A stretch of 23,608 nt of DNA from the NCBI GenBank assembly GCA_002339345.1, contig DDKM01000025.1, positions 1 through 23,608 of the forward strand, written 5' to 3'. This DNA comes from Firmicutes bacterium UBA2598. GTDB lineage: Bacteria > Bacillota > PH28-bin88. This document shows positions 1 through 7,770 of this stretch, piece by piece (positions within the stretch are counted from its first letter, which is position 1; each line of letters starts with the position of its first letter). Position numbers and translations under genes: made by a program. The notes under the pieces are model-generated. The model had not been told where the DNA came from, made no database searches, and saw nothing but the letters and a program-made list of their open reading frames with translations.

Positions 1-389
1 TGGCCTGTTGGAGGCCCGGTAAGACCTTCCACAAGGGGGCACGGCCCGATGAAGCAGGAATCAATGAAGCGCTATTGTCCGGGGTTCCAGAATCCCGCGA
101 CTTTAGTCGTGGAGAGGTTCAAATTTTTCTGATGCTAATCTTTGGTGTCATCGGTTATTACATGATTAAACATGACTATCCGGTAATTGCGACGGTCCTG
201 GGGATTATACTTGGCCCTATCGCTGATAAGGAATTGCTACGGACAGCCCAGAGGTTTGGGGGAGACTGGAGTATATTTTTTACTCGGCCGATCAGCCTGG
301 TGTTACTTCTTTTGGCGGTGTTGGGAATTCTCCTGCCATTTGCCCTGCAGTATCTGGCAAACCGCAAGGAAAAAGTAGCCAGGTGCTAG
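1..389 (+). CDS. TctA-type carboxylate transporter subunit, C-terminal part
   Basis: The reading frame is open from base 3 to the stop at 387-389. From about base 110 on it matches the C-terminus of TctA, the large membrane subunit of tripartite tricarboxylate transporters: LMLIFGVIGYYMIKHDYP, a GLV/ILGP-type motif (LGIILGPIAD), then GGDWSIFFTRPISLVLLLL, ending in a second hydrophobic helix and a basic tail. TctA takes up citrate or other carboxylates together with a TctB partner and a periplasmic TctC. Oddity: upstream of GEVQIFLM the frame does not show the hydrophobic segment TctA normally has there; it encodes a polar stretch (GARPDEAGINEALLSGVPE) that I cannot place. No convincing start with a ribosome site is visible; TTG 75 is possible but has none. 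This may be a 3' remnant or rearranged gene. Confidence 0.7.
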   Translation, partial: ACWRPGKTFHKGARPDEAGINEALLSGVPESRDFSRGEVQIFLMLIFGVIGYYMIKHDYPVIATVLGIILGPIADKELLRTAQRFGGDWSIFFTRPISLVLLLLAVLGILLPFALQYLANRKEKVARC

Positions 390-420
390 AATTTAGATCA
401 TAGGAAAAAAGTAGATAGCT

Positions 421-1389
421 TTGCAAGAGGACAACCGTGGGCTGGCGTTAGAGGTGCCAGGATTAGATTACTGGGAGATAACTTGGGAGGGAAGAACGGT
501 GTGTGATGGACAAAGGCTAAATTGCCACCAGGAACTTTTCCGGCGGCTACCAGAAGTGATCAGCGCATTTGTTACCAACAGCCCCCGTAATGCCGGGCAT
601 CCCTTTGGGCCGTTCTTTGATCCCCCACTGGTGGGGTTTGCCCGGGGCGATGATCCCCTTTTCAATGAAATCAAGGAGCAGGCGGGGGAACGTTCCTGGA
701 CTCCTGCCGAAGCAATGGAATTGTCCATGGCCACACGGGGCTGTGGCGGACCGGTGCTAAAGGCGGAGGTGGGGGTGGTAGCCTGGGTCCTGCCTATAGC
801 CGCTGGCATCCGGGAAAAGAACAGGGCGCAGAAGGACGGCCCAGCTCCGGAGTGGGCCTACCAGCGGCAGTACGGTGAGGATTTTAACGGCGATTTGCGC
901 CGGTATGTGGTGGGATGGCTGGAGTCCCACGGCATTGCTGCCACCGCTCCCTTTCAGCTTCCCCAGTTTGAGGTTATCAATGACGACAGCCGCGGCGGGT
1001 TTACCTCCACATGGTCGGAGCGGCACGTTGCCTTTGCCTGCGGTCTGGGCACCTTTAGTTTGAACGATGGGTTGATCACACCCAGGGGTATCGCCCACCG
1101 GGTGGGCAGTGTGGTTTTCCGGTCCGCCCAGGCTCCTGCTGCCCAGCGTGCCTATGGCCAGGTGCGGGAATACTGTATTGTGGATCAGGGCTGCCGGGCC
1201 TGTATCAAGCGGTGCCCGATCGGGGCAATATCTGAACAGGGGCACGACAAGCGGCTGTGCAAGGAAATGACCTATAACGGCGAAAGGGCGGCAGCCATGC
1301 GGGCGGCCCTGGGCATCACCCAGGGCGGGTGTGGGTTGTGCCAGGTTGGGGTGCCGTGTGAGTCCGGCATTCCCCGCCGGGCAGGCTAA
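421..1389 (+). CDS. QueG-like 4Fe-4S reductase family protein
   Basis: This 322-residue protein resembles the catalytic and ferredoxin parts of the epoxyqueuosine reductase/reductive dehalogenase-like group (COG1600-type). The segment SERHVAFACGLGTFSLNDG (about 199-217) followed by TPRGIAHRVGSVV is the family hallmark. A cysteine set C258, C261, C265 and C280 (GCRACIKRCP) is followed by C304, C307 and C313 (GGCGLCQVGVPC), enough ligands for two 4Fe-4S clusters. No signal peptide or membrane segment is apparent, so it is probably cytoplasmic. The start is TTG 421 behind a weak AGGAAA; GTG 454 is an alternative. The N-terminal 100 residues do not look like ordinary QueG, so queuosine synthesis should not be assumed; a related cobamide- or Fe-S-dependent reductase is as likely. 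It is followed after 30 bases by pepF. Confidence 0.6.
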   Translation: MQEDNRGLALEVPGLDYWEITWEGRTVCDGQRLNCHQELFRRLPEVISAFVTNSPRNAGHPFGPFFDPPLVGFARGDDPLFNEIKEQAGERSWTPAEAMELSMATRGCGGPVLKAEVGVVAWVLPIAAGIREKNRAQKDGPAPEWAYQRQYGEDFNGDLRRYVVGWLESHGIAATAPFQLPQFEVINDDSRGGFTSTWSERHVAFACGLGTFSLNDGLITPRGIAHRVGSVVFRSAQAPAAQRAYGQVREYCIVDQGCRACIKRCPIGAISEQGHDKRLCKEMTYNGERAAAMRAALGITQGGCGLCQVGVPCESGIPRRAG

Positions 1390-1419
1390 GAAGATTTTGC
1401 ATGCGGGGTGATGTTTTTG

Positions 1420-3228
1420 ATGGAGGAAAAAGCCAAACAGCAGTTGCCCACAAGGGCGGAGATTCCGGCGGAATACAAATGGGCGGTGGAGGACCTTTAT
1501 ACAACCGATGAAGCCTGGGAAACGGACCTGGCAAAGCTAAAGGAAACGATTTCCCAGTTGGCGGCATACCAGGGCCGGCTGGGGAATTCCGTCCAGGAAT
1601 TGCTGGCTGCCCTGCGGTTAAGGGATGCGGTTGGCTTGTCGGCAGAGCGTTTGTACTGTTACGCCTATTTCAAAAGGGATGAGGATACCACCAACCAGAA
1701 GTACCAGGCCATGGCGGACCGGGCGGCAAGAGTAACGGTTCAGGCAGGTGCCGCATCGGCCTATTTCAATCCGGAAATTCTGGCGATTCCGGCGGGGCGC
1801 CTGGCGGAATGGCTAGAACAGACTCCGGAGTTGGGCGTGTACCGGCATTTTTTGGATGATCTGGCCCGCTACCGTCCCCATACCCTTTCGGAACAGGAGG
1901 AACGCCTGCTGGCCCTGGGCGGGGAGGTAGCGGAGATCCCCGGCAATGTCTTCACCATGCTGAATAATGCCGACATCAACTTTGGAACCATCCAGGACGA
2001 CAGCGGGCAGGAGGTGGAGGTCACCCACGGCAGGTACCTGACCTTGATGGAACACCCCGACCGCCGGGTCAGGCGGGACGCCTTCATTGCCATCCATTCT
2101 GCTTACCTGCGGCAGAAGAATACCCTGGCGGCCCTGCTGAACGGCAGTGTTAAAAAGGATATCTACCTGGCCCGGGTGCGTAATTTCCCCACCGCTTTGG
2201 CGGCGGCGCTACACGAGGAAAACATCCCCTCCGCCGTTTATAGTAACCTGATTGATACCATCCACAAGTACCTGAATGTGCACCATCACTATATGGGGGT
2301 ACGGCGGCGGATCCTGGGGCTGGACAGCCTGCACGCCTATGATGTTTACACACCTTTGGTCCAGGAAGGAAGTGGCGACATCCCCTACCGCCGGGCTGTG
2401 GAAATGATGCTGGAGGCACTGGCTCCCCTGGGGCAGGAATACCTGGGAGTGCTGCAACAGGGCATGGCCGACCGGTGGGTGGATGTCTACGAAAACCGGG
2501 GTAAGCGCAGCGGAGCCTATTCCTGGGGCACCTATGACACCCATCCCTTTGTGCTGTTAAACTACCAGGGCAGGCTCAATGATGTATCCACCCTGGTCCA
2601 TGAAATGGGCCATGCCCTGCACAGCCACTTTTCCAACCACTCACAACCCTATGTAGATGCCAAATACTCCATTTTCGTAGCCGAGGTTGCCTCCACCGTC
2701 AATGAGGTGCTGCTGGTACGCCACCTGCTGGCCGGTACCACTGATCAAAAACAGAGGCTGTTTTTGCTGGACCGTTTTCTCAACCAGTTTAACAGTACCA
2801 TTTTCCGGCAGGTGATGTTCGCCGAATTTGAGCAGATCATTCACCATCATGTGGAACAGGGGGATGCCCTGACCCAGGACTTCTTGCGTAACACCTACCG
2901 GGATCTCAACATCCGTTACTTTGGGCCTGAGTTCGTCATAGATGATGAATTGACCATGGGTTGGGCCAGGATTCCCCATTTTTACAGGGCGTTCTATGTT
3001 TACAAGTATGCCACCGGGTTTGCTTCAGCCATTGCCCTGTGCCAGCAGATCCTGGAGGAGGGGCCGCCGGCGGTGCAGCGCTACATGAACTTCCTGCGGG
3101 CGGGGAATTCTGTCTATCCCCTGGACGCTCTCCGCCAGGCGGGTGTGGATCTTACTACACCCCAACCCATTGAGGCCGCCATGGAGGAATACGCCAAACT
3201 GGTGGAACAGCTGGCGGCCCTGGCCTAA
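1420..3228 (+). CDS. pepF: oligoendopeptidase F
   Basis: This is a cytoplasmic zinc metallopeptidase of family M3B that cleaves short peptides. The zinc site HEMGH is at about residues 394-398 (bases 2599-2613), followed by SIFVAEVASTVNEVLL, which carries the third zinc ligand Glu. The N-terminal region (PAEYKWAVEDLYTTDEAWE) is the typical PepF_N start. About 602 residues is the normal family length. I chose ATG 1420 because GGGGTGAT at 1404-1411 lies 8 bases upstream; GTG 1408 and ATG 1411 are in frame but overlap that site. It is monocistronic or co-transcribed with the QueG-like gene, and convergent with the response regulator gene. Confidence 0.93.
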   Translation: MEEKAKQQLPTRAEIPAEYKWAVEDLYTTDEAWETDLAKLKETISQLAAYQGRLGNSVQELLAALRLRDAVGLSAERLYCYAYFKRDEDTTNQKYQAMADRAARVTVQAGAASAYFNPEILAIPAGRLAEWLEQTPELGVYRHFLDDLARYRPHTLSEQEERLLALGGEVAEIPGNVFTMLNNADINFGTIQDDSGQEVEVTHGRYLTLMEHPDRRVRRDAFIAIHSAYLRQKNTLAALLNGSVKKDIYLARVRNFPTALAAALHEENIPSAVYSNLIDTIHKYLNVHHHYMGVRRRILGLDSLHAYDVYTPLVQEGSGDIPYRRAVEMMLEALAPLGQEYLGVLQQGMADRWVDVYENRGKRSGAYSWGTYDTHPFVLLNYQGRLNDVSTLVHEMGHALHSHFSNHSQPYVDAKYSIFVAEVASTVNEVLLVRHLLAGTTDQKQRLFLLDRFLNQFNSTIFRQVMFAEFEQIIHHHVEQGDALTQDFLRNTYRDLNIRYFGPEFVIDDELTMGWARIPHFYRAFYVYKYATGFASAIALCQQILEEGPPAVQRYMNFLRAGNSVYPLDALRQAGVDLTTPQPIEAAMEEYAKLVEQLAALA

Positions 3229-3257
3229 CAAGGCCATGGCTGGGATCCCCATATTTG

Positions 3258-3297
3258 CAAGGGGCCGACCTGAGTTTAGCCTTAGGAACGCCCCTTG
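3258..3297. other. two-part hairpin between convergent genes
   Basis: CAAGGGGC (3258-3265) pairs perfectly with GCCCCTTG (3290-3297). Inside it, CCTGAG (3269-3274) pairs with CTTAGG (3281-3286) with one G-T pair and a 6-base loop, and the internal loop is a symmetric 3x3. It sits 30 bases after the pepF stop and about 50 bases beyond the response regulator stop on the other strand. There is no T-run on either side, so it is not a standard intrinsic terminator, although it could still mark transcript ends for both genes. Confidence 0.5.
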
Positions 3298-3320
3298 TTG
3301 GTCATAAAGTTGGTCATAAA
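3297..3320. repeat. tandem 12-bp direct repeat
   Basis: GTTGGTCATAAA occurs twice in perfect tandem (3297-3308 and 3309-3320), directly after the two-part hairpin and before the 3' end of the LytTR regulator gene. A one-helical-turn period is the kind of spacing LytTR-type regulators recognise, but no promoter or gene start is next to it, so a role as binding site is speculative. Confidence 0.5.
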
Positions 3321-3347
3321 GGTGGGGTTAACAAAGGAGGAACGGTG

Positions 3348-4115
3348 TTAAATCCCCAGTAGCTCCCGCAAGCGGCGGGACTGGTTGCGGCTGACCGGCA
3401 CCTCCGTCTGGCGTTCATCGTTGACAATGAGATTATAGGTGCCGTTGAAAAAGGGGATGATCTCGTGCACTTTGGTCATATTGACAATAAAACGCCGGTG
3501 GGTGCGGAAAAAGCGGTTGGGATCCAGCCGTTCCTCCAGTTCCTTCAGGCGGTAGTGGACCAGCAGGTTTTCCTTATGGGTGCGGACATAAACCTGCTCG
3601 TTTTCCGCATAAATAAACACTATATCGTCCATGCCGATGAGCAGGGTTTTACCCAGCTTTTCCACCGGCAAAAGGTCAATCCTGGGCGGTAGGTCCCATG
3701 TGGCGGCAGCCTTCGGCTTGGGGTCCGTTTCTTTTGTATCGTGCTTGTTAGCCATGCGGGCTACCTTATGCAGGGCATGTCCCAGCCGTTTTTCATCAAT
3801 GGGCTTCAGGAGGTAATCCACCGCTTCCACTTCAAAGGCCTTCAGGGCATAATCCTCATGGGCGGTCACAAAAATGACGTAGGGCCGGGAGGATTTTTCC
3901 CGCAACCTTTGACCAAGTTCCAGGCCGTTCATGCCCGGCATCTGAATATCCAGGAAGATCACAGTATAATCAATGGCCCCGATCAGCTTGAGGGCCTCCT
4001 GGGCGTTGGTGGCCTCCCCCACCACTTCCACGCTGGGGAAACCGTCCAACAGGTAGCGCAGTTCCTTTCGGGCCGGGTACTCGTCGTCCACGATAAGTGC
4101 CTTCATTACCGTCAT
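3348..4115 (-). CDS. LytTR-family response regulator
   Basis: A 255-residue two-component response regulator. The receiver domain (about 1-125) has the acidic pair in VDDEYPARKE and the phospho-acceptor D56 in IFLDIQMPG, and ends in VDYLLKP. A linker rich in Lys, Thr and Pro follows, then a LytTR DNA-binding domain (about 145-250) with FFRTHRRFIVNM and a NLIVNDERQTEVPVSR core. LytTR proteins bind short direct repeats rather than palindromes. ATG 4115-4113 overlaps the kinase stop codon in an ATGA arrangement, so the pair is translationally coupled. The target genes cannot be told from the window; LytS/LytT relatives often control transporters or murein-related genes. Confidence 0.92.
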   Translation of the reverse strand: MTVMKALIVDDEYPARKELRYLLDGFPSVEVVGEATNAQEALKLIGAIDYTVIFLDIQMPGMNGLELGQRLREKSSRPYVIFVTAHEDYALKAFEVEAVDYLLKPIDEKRLGHALHKVARMANKHDTKETDPKPKAAATWDLPPRIDLLPVEKLGKTLLIGMDDIVFIYAENEQVYVRTHKENLLVHYRLKELEERLDPNRFFRTHRRFIVNMTKVHEIIPFFNGTYNLIVNDERQTEVPVSRNQSRRLRELLGI

Positions 4116-5413
4116 AAGACTTCCCGCTCCTTCTGGGTTTCACTGATTTTAAGGGGAACCCGGAACACCACGGTGGTACCCTTGCCTTCCCAACTGGAAA
4201 GGTGCAGCCCGTAACCATTGCCGAAAAGTCCGATGAGGCGCTGGTGAACGTTGGATAACCCCACACCGTTGCCGCTGCCGTAACCGGGCTGTAGTACCAG
4301 GGGTAGTTTCTCCGCCGGAATGCCCACTCCGTCATCGGATACGCTAAACAACAGTTCATCCCGGTCCAGGCGGGCGGCAATCCGCACCGCCCCGGATTCC
4401 GTCTTGGGGGAGATGCCGTGCTTGACGGCATTTTCCACCAGTGGTTGCAGGCTTAAGACCGGCACCTTGAAGTCCAGCAGTTCCTCATCAATGTCCTGGA
4501 TGATGTGCAGTTTGCGCCCGAACCTGGCCTTTTCCAGTACCAGGTAGGTGTGGACGCATTCCAGTTCCTCCTTCAGTGTGACAAAAGGCCCGTGGCGCTT
4601 GAGGGTCTGCCGGAAAAAGTCCGCCAGGTGGATTAACAGCCGGCGGGCCCGTTGGGGATTGGTCCGGCTGTACATGATAATGGTATTTAAGGTATTGAAG
4701 AAAAAGTGCGGGTTGATCTGGGCATGCAGGGCATTGAGCTGGGCTACGGTGACCAGCTGGGTTTGCCGGTCCAGTTCCGCCAGTTCCGTCTGCATGGAAA
4801 GCAGCTGGGCAATTCCCACCGCCAGGCGGATCACCTGGGGCGGCAGCTGGCCGTCCTGGGTCTGGTACAACTTCAGGGAACCGATGACCTCATCCCGGCA
4901 CTTTAAGGGTACAATTACCGCGGCAGCCAGGGGACATTCGCAGTTCTTCACCGAGCAGTTCAGTTCCTGGGTTGTCTGGACGACCTTCATCTGGCCGGAA
5001 TAGAGGACCTGGCGGGTGGCCTCCGTCAGGATGCGGTCACCGGGATGGTGTTTTTCACAGCCAACCCCCAGGTAGGCCAGTACCCGTTCTTTGTCGGTAA
5101 TGGCCACCGCCGGTACTTCGCTGATGCGCTGGATAATTTCCGCTGTTTTTAGAGCGGTTTCGGGATTGAGTCCCTGGCGGATGTACGGTAATGTGGCCTG
5201 GGCGATCTGCAGGGTGGGGTCAAACACACCAACCGGGTCCACCTTGGGACCGGGTTTTGCGGCGGTCCACCGGGTAACCAGGGCGATAACAGCCAGGTTA
5301 ATGCTAAACAACAGGGAAGCCACCAACCAGGGCGGGAGGTCCAAAATTCTTAACAAAAGAAGAATTTGCACGCCGCTGAGCAGGCCGGCAATGCCCGCCA
5401 ACTTAAAATCCAA
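4112..5413 (-). CDS. LytS-like sensor histidine kinase with GAF-like domain
   Basis: The order is two membrane helices (about residues 2-22 and 26-49), a GAF-like sensor region (about 65-200), a His_kinase dimerisation segment with QINPHFFFNTLN (phospho-acceptor H236), and a HATPase_c domain with ENAVKHG, DDGVGIP and GVGLSNVHQRL. The kinase phosphorylates the regulator encoded by the overlapping downstream gene. The GAF region holds four cysteines (C119, C153, C158, C160; GCEKHH and CSVKNCECPL), a pattern able to bind a metal or Fe-S cluster; redox sensing is inference. I chose TTG 5413 because AGGGGAGGTGG lies about 5 bases upstream; GTG 5422 falls inside that ribosome site. Only two helices are present, not the five of true LytS. 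Confidence 0.9.
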   Translation of the reverse strand: MDFKLAGIAGLLSGVQILLLLRILDLPPWLVASLLFSINLAVIALVTRWTAAKPGPKVDPVGVFDPTLQIAQATLPYIRQGLNPETALKTAEIIQRISEVPAVAITDKERVLAYLGVGCEKHHPGDRILTEATRQVLYSGQMKVVQTTQELNCSVKNCECPLAAAVIVPLKCRDEVIGSLKLYQTQDGQLPPQVIRLAVGIAQLLSMQTELAELDRQTQLVTVAQLNALHAQINPHFFFNTLNTIIMYSRTNPQRARRLLIHLADFFRQTLKRHGPFVTLKEELECVHTYLVLEKARFGRKLHIIQDIDEELLDFKVPVLSLQPLVENAVKHGISPKTESGAVRIAARLDRDELLFSVSDDGVGIPAEKLPLVLQPGYGSGNGVGLSNVHQRLIGLFGNGYGLHLSSWEGKGTTVVFRVPLKISETQKEREVL

Positions 5414-5480
5414 CGGTACCACCTCCCCTCTATGTAATTAATATATTCGACCGGGTGGAAGTAAAACCTGCCGGTGAGCC

Positions 5481-5510
5481 CCTGTTGGCAATACCTTACA
5501 ATACCACAGG
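5481..5510. promoter_or_regulatory. candidate regulator site upstream of the kinase gene
   Basis: CAATACC (5489-5495) and CAATACC (5499-5505) form a perfect direct repeat with a 10-bp period; on the kinase strand this reads GGTATTG-N3-GGTATTG. They lie inside an imperfect inverted repeat, CCTGTTGG (5481-5488) with CCACAGG (5504-5510). The site is about 75-95 bases upstream of the kinase start. Direct repeats about one helical turn apart are what LytTR regulators bind, so autoregulation of this operon is plausible but unproven. Confidence 0.4.
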
Positions 5511-5545
5511 TTTAATTAACGCTAACTAGGTAGTTAGGGAAGCCT

Positions 5546-5567
5546 CTCCCGCCTGTAGAGGCGGGAG
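5546..5567. repeat. perfect 9-bp hairpin, possible IS200/IS605-type end remnant
   Basis: CTCCCGCCT (5546-5554) and AGGCGGGAG (5559-5567) pair perfectly around the loop GTAG. No T-run follows, which argues against a terminator. Sub-terminal GC hairpins of this appearance are found at ends of IS200/IS605-type elements and related small non-autonomous elements, but no transposase gene is near, so the mobile origin is a guess. Confidence 0.4.
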
Positions 5568-5757
5568 TTCTCTGGGCGGATTGTGATAGAAAAAAGTTTC
5601 GATAATGTACAGAGAATTCCTTCTATGGGTTTTTCTTTCGCCAAATATCGTAAAAACCGGAAAAATTCTGCCTGCCCGGGTGGCCGTGGCAGGGAATTGA
5701 TTTCTCTGAGGTTAATAATAATGTGGTAAGTCCATGGATTGGCGGGGGTAGGGAGTA

Positions 5758-6147
5758 TTGATTTACGGTATCGGCACCGATCTGGTGGAACTGGAGAGGT
5801 TTCAGAAGGTACTGCACCGGCGGGGACCAGCCTTTGAACGGAGGGTCTTCACCCCGGCCGAGATGACCCACTGCCGGCAAAGCGCCAAGCCGGTCCAGTC
5901 CCTGGCTGCCCGCTTTGCTGCCAAGGAAGCGGTGATGAAGGCCCTGGGGGTGGGCTGGGGCCCGGTAGGCTGGACGGACATCGAGGTGGCCACGGATCCG
6001 CGGGGGAGGCCGGATGTCCAACTGCGCGGTAAAGCGCGGGATCTGGCGGCGCGCCTGGGTATTACCGCCTGGCATCTTAGCCTTACCCATACTTCCTGCC
6101 ATGCCATGGCTGTGGCCATCGCCGAGGGGGTAGTGCCGAAGGGGTAG
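5758..6147 (+). CDS. acpS: holo-[acyl-carrier-protein] synthase
   Basis: AcpS transfers 4'-phosphopantetheine from CoA to acyl carrier protein, making it active for fatty-acid synthesis in the cytoplasm. The 129-residue product has the family motifs IYGIGTDLVELERF at the start (Mg-binding D8) and SLAARFAAKEAVMKALG in the middle, with a WHLSLTH segment near the end. Length is normal for the small homotrimeric AcpS type. Start TTG 5758 opens the IGTDLVE motif; an AGGGAG lies just upstream. The next gene, nnr, follows after about 24 bases, the usual Firmicute neighbourhood acpS - nnr - alr. Confidence 0.93.
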   Translation: MIYGIGTDLVELERFQKVLHRRGPAFERRVFTPAEMTHCRQSAKPVQSLAARFAAKEAVMKALGVGWGPVGWTDIEVATDPRGRPDVQLRGKARDLAARLGITAWHLSLTHTSCHAMAVAIAEGVVPKG

Positions 6148-6171
6148 TATTGAAACCGGGGGTTGATGGGG

Positions 6172-7770
6172 ATGAAGCTGGCGACAGCATCGGAAATTAG
6201 GGAACTGGATAAACTGGCCGCCACCAAGTATGGGATTTCCGGTCTGGTGTTGATGGAAATCGCCGGCCTGCGGGTGGTGGAGGCGGTCAGGGAACAGTGC
6301 GGTGGCCATGTGTCCGGCAGACGGATATTAATTTTTGCCGGAAAGGGAAATAATGGTGGGGACGCGCTGGTGGCAGCCCGCCATTTGATTAACGCCGGCG
6401 CGGAGGTCAAGGTGTTTTTACTGGGAAAAGGGGAAGAAATTCGGGGGGATGCCAGGGCTAACTACCTGATCTTGGAGCGCATGGGAGCAAGGGTGTACCC
6501 GGTTTTAGGGGATAAGGACTGCCAGCGGGTGGATATCGCCACCCTGAACGCCGATTTGCTGGTGGATGGGATTTACGGCACCGGTTTTAAGGGAGCAGCC
6601 ATGCATCATGTGGCCAGGGTCATCCAACAGATTAACCAGAGCGGCAAGCCGGTCATCGCCATCGATCTGCCTTCCGGCCTGGAAGCGGATTCCGGCAAGG
6701 TGCATGGACCGTGCGTCCGGGCAGCGGTAACGGTGACCATGGGCCTGCCCAAACCCGGCCTTTATCTGGAACCGGGTCGCAGTTACGCCGGGCGGGTGGT
6801 GGTGGCGGACATCTCCTTTCCCGCCGCCTTGGTGGAAGGACAGTACCTGAAGGGAAATCTGATTACACCTGGCATGTGCCGCGGCTTGCTGCCAGCCAGG
6901 CAGCCAGCTGCCCACAAGGGAAGCTTCGGCCATGTACTGGTGGTGGGAGGGAGCGCGTCCATGCCCGGTGCTCCCCTGCTGGCCGGCCGGGGGGCGCTGC
7001 GTAGCGGGGCAGGCCTGGTCACTGCCGGGATTCCCCGGAACTGCCACCAGCTGGTGGCTGGTCGTTTTCCGGAAATCATGACCTGGCCATTACCGGACAA
7101 TCAGGCCGGTGTACTGACCGCTGGCGCCGCCGGCACCATCCTGAGCGAGGCGGCTCGCTGGGATGTGCTGGCTTGCGGGATGGGATTGGGCCAGCACCAG
7201 GAGGGGGCGGAAATGGTAACGGCCCTGATGGAAGGTTGGACCAAACCAGTGGTACTTGATGCCGATGCTTTGAACCTGCTGGCACCCAATCCGTTCGTTC
7301 TTGCCAACGCCCGCGGTCCGGTGGTAATTACCCCCCACCCGGGGGAAATGGCCCGCCTGATGGGGACCACCCCGGCCCGGGTGCAGGAGGACCGGCTGAA
7401 TGCCGCCCGGGAGGCTGCCGGGCGGTGGCAGGTCACGGTTGTTTTAAAGGGGGCGGGCACCGTTGTGGCTTGTCCCGATGGGCAGTTCTACGTAAACACC
7501 ACCGGAAATCCGGGGATGGCCACCGCTGGCAGCGGTGATGTGCTGGCCGGGGTGATCGCCGGTTTGATGGCGCAGGGCCTTTCCCCCACTGCGGCTGCCG
7601 TGCTAGGAGTGTTTTCCCACGGGCTGGCCGGTGATCTGGCAGCACGTACCGTTGGCATGCGCGGAATGGTGGCCGGGGATATAGCGGAATTGGTGGCCCA
7701 GGCCATGGTGGAACTGGAGAACTGGGCAGAGGGGGGAGAATTGGGTTGCGACCGACCAGGGCGGAAATAG
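6172..7770 (+). CDS. nnr: bifunctional NAD(P)H-hydrate epimerase / ADP-dependent dehydratase
   Basis: This fusion repairs hydrated NADH and NADPH. The N-terminal YjeF_N/NnrE domain (about 1-215) interconverts the R and S epimers and shows GKGNNGGDALVAARHL. The C-terminal ribokinase-like NnrD domain (about 225-520) removes water using ADP and has VITPHPGEMARL and GNPGMATAGSGDVLAG. About 532 residues agrees with two-domain bacterial proteins. I prefer ATG 6172 because GGGGGTTGAT (6158-6167) is well spaced; TTG 6163 and ATG 6166 are also in frame. Its last 25 bases overlap the start of alr, which suggests coupled translation. Confidence 0.93.
   Translation: MKLATASEIRELDKLAATKYGISGLVLMEIAGLRVVEAVREQCGGHVSGRRILIFAGKGNNGGDALVAARHLINAGAEVKVFLLGKGEEIRGDARANYLILERMGARVYPVLGDKDCQRVDIATLNADLLVDGIYGTGFKGAAMHHVARVIQQINQSGKPVIAIDLPSGLEADSGKVHGPCVRAAVTVTMGLPKPGLYLEPGRSYAGRVVVADISFPAALVEGQYLKGNLITPGMCRGLLPARQPAAHKGSFGHVLVVGGSASMPGAPLLAGRGALRSGAGLVTAGIPRNCHQLVAGRFPEIMTWPLPDNQAGVLTAGAAGTILSEAARWDVLACGMGLGQHQEGAEMVTALMEGWTKPVVLDADALNLLAPNPFVLANARGPVVITPHPGEMARLMGTTPARVQEDRLNAAREAAGRWQVTVVLKGAGTVVACPDGQFYVNTTGNPGMATAGSGDVLAGVIAGLMAQGLSPTAAAVLGVFSHGLAGDLAARTVGMRGMVAGDIAELVAQAMVELENWAEGGELGCDRPGRK

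Larger units (their letters stand above)
5414..5757. other. gene-free divergent intergenic region
   Basis: About 340 bases separate the kinase start (minus) from acpS (plus). I find no open frame with a ribosome site. It holds the direct repeats at 5489-5505, a strong GC hairpin at 5546-5567, and an AT-richer part (5575-5735) that should carry the acpS-side promoter. No clear -35/-10 pair at correct spacing could be picked for either direction. Confidence 0.6.

Noticed and set aside
3741..4214. 157-codon plus-strand frame over the regulator and kinase genes
   Set aside because: Antisense shadow of two well-identified genes; no ribosome site and no protein motifs.
5623..6309. 228-codon minus-strand frame over acpS and the nnr start
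   Set aside because: Antisense shadow of GC-rich coding sequence; proline- and histidine-rich product with no family features, and acpS is certain.
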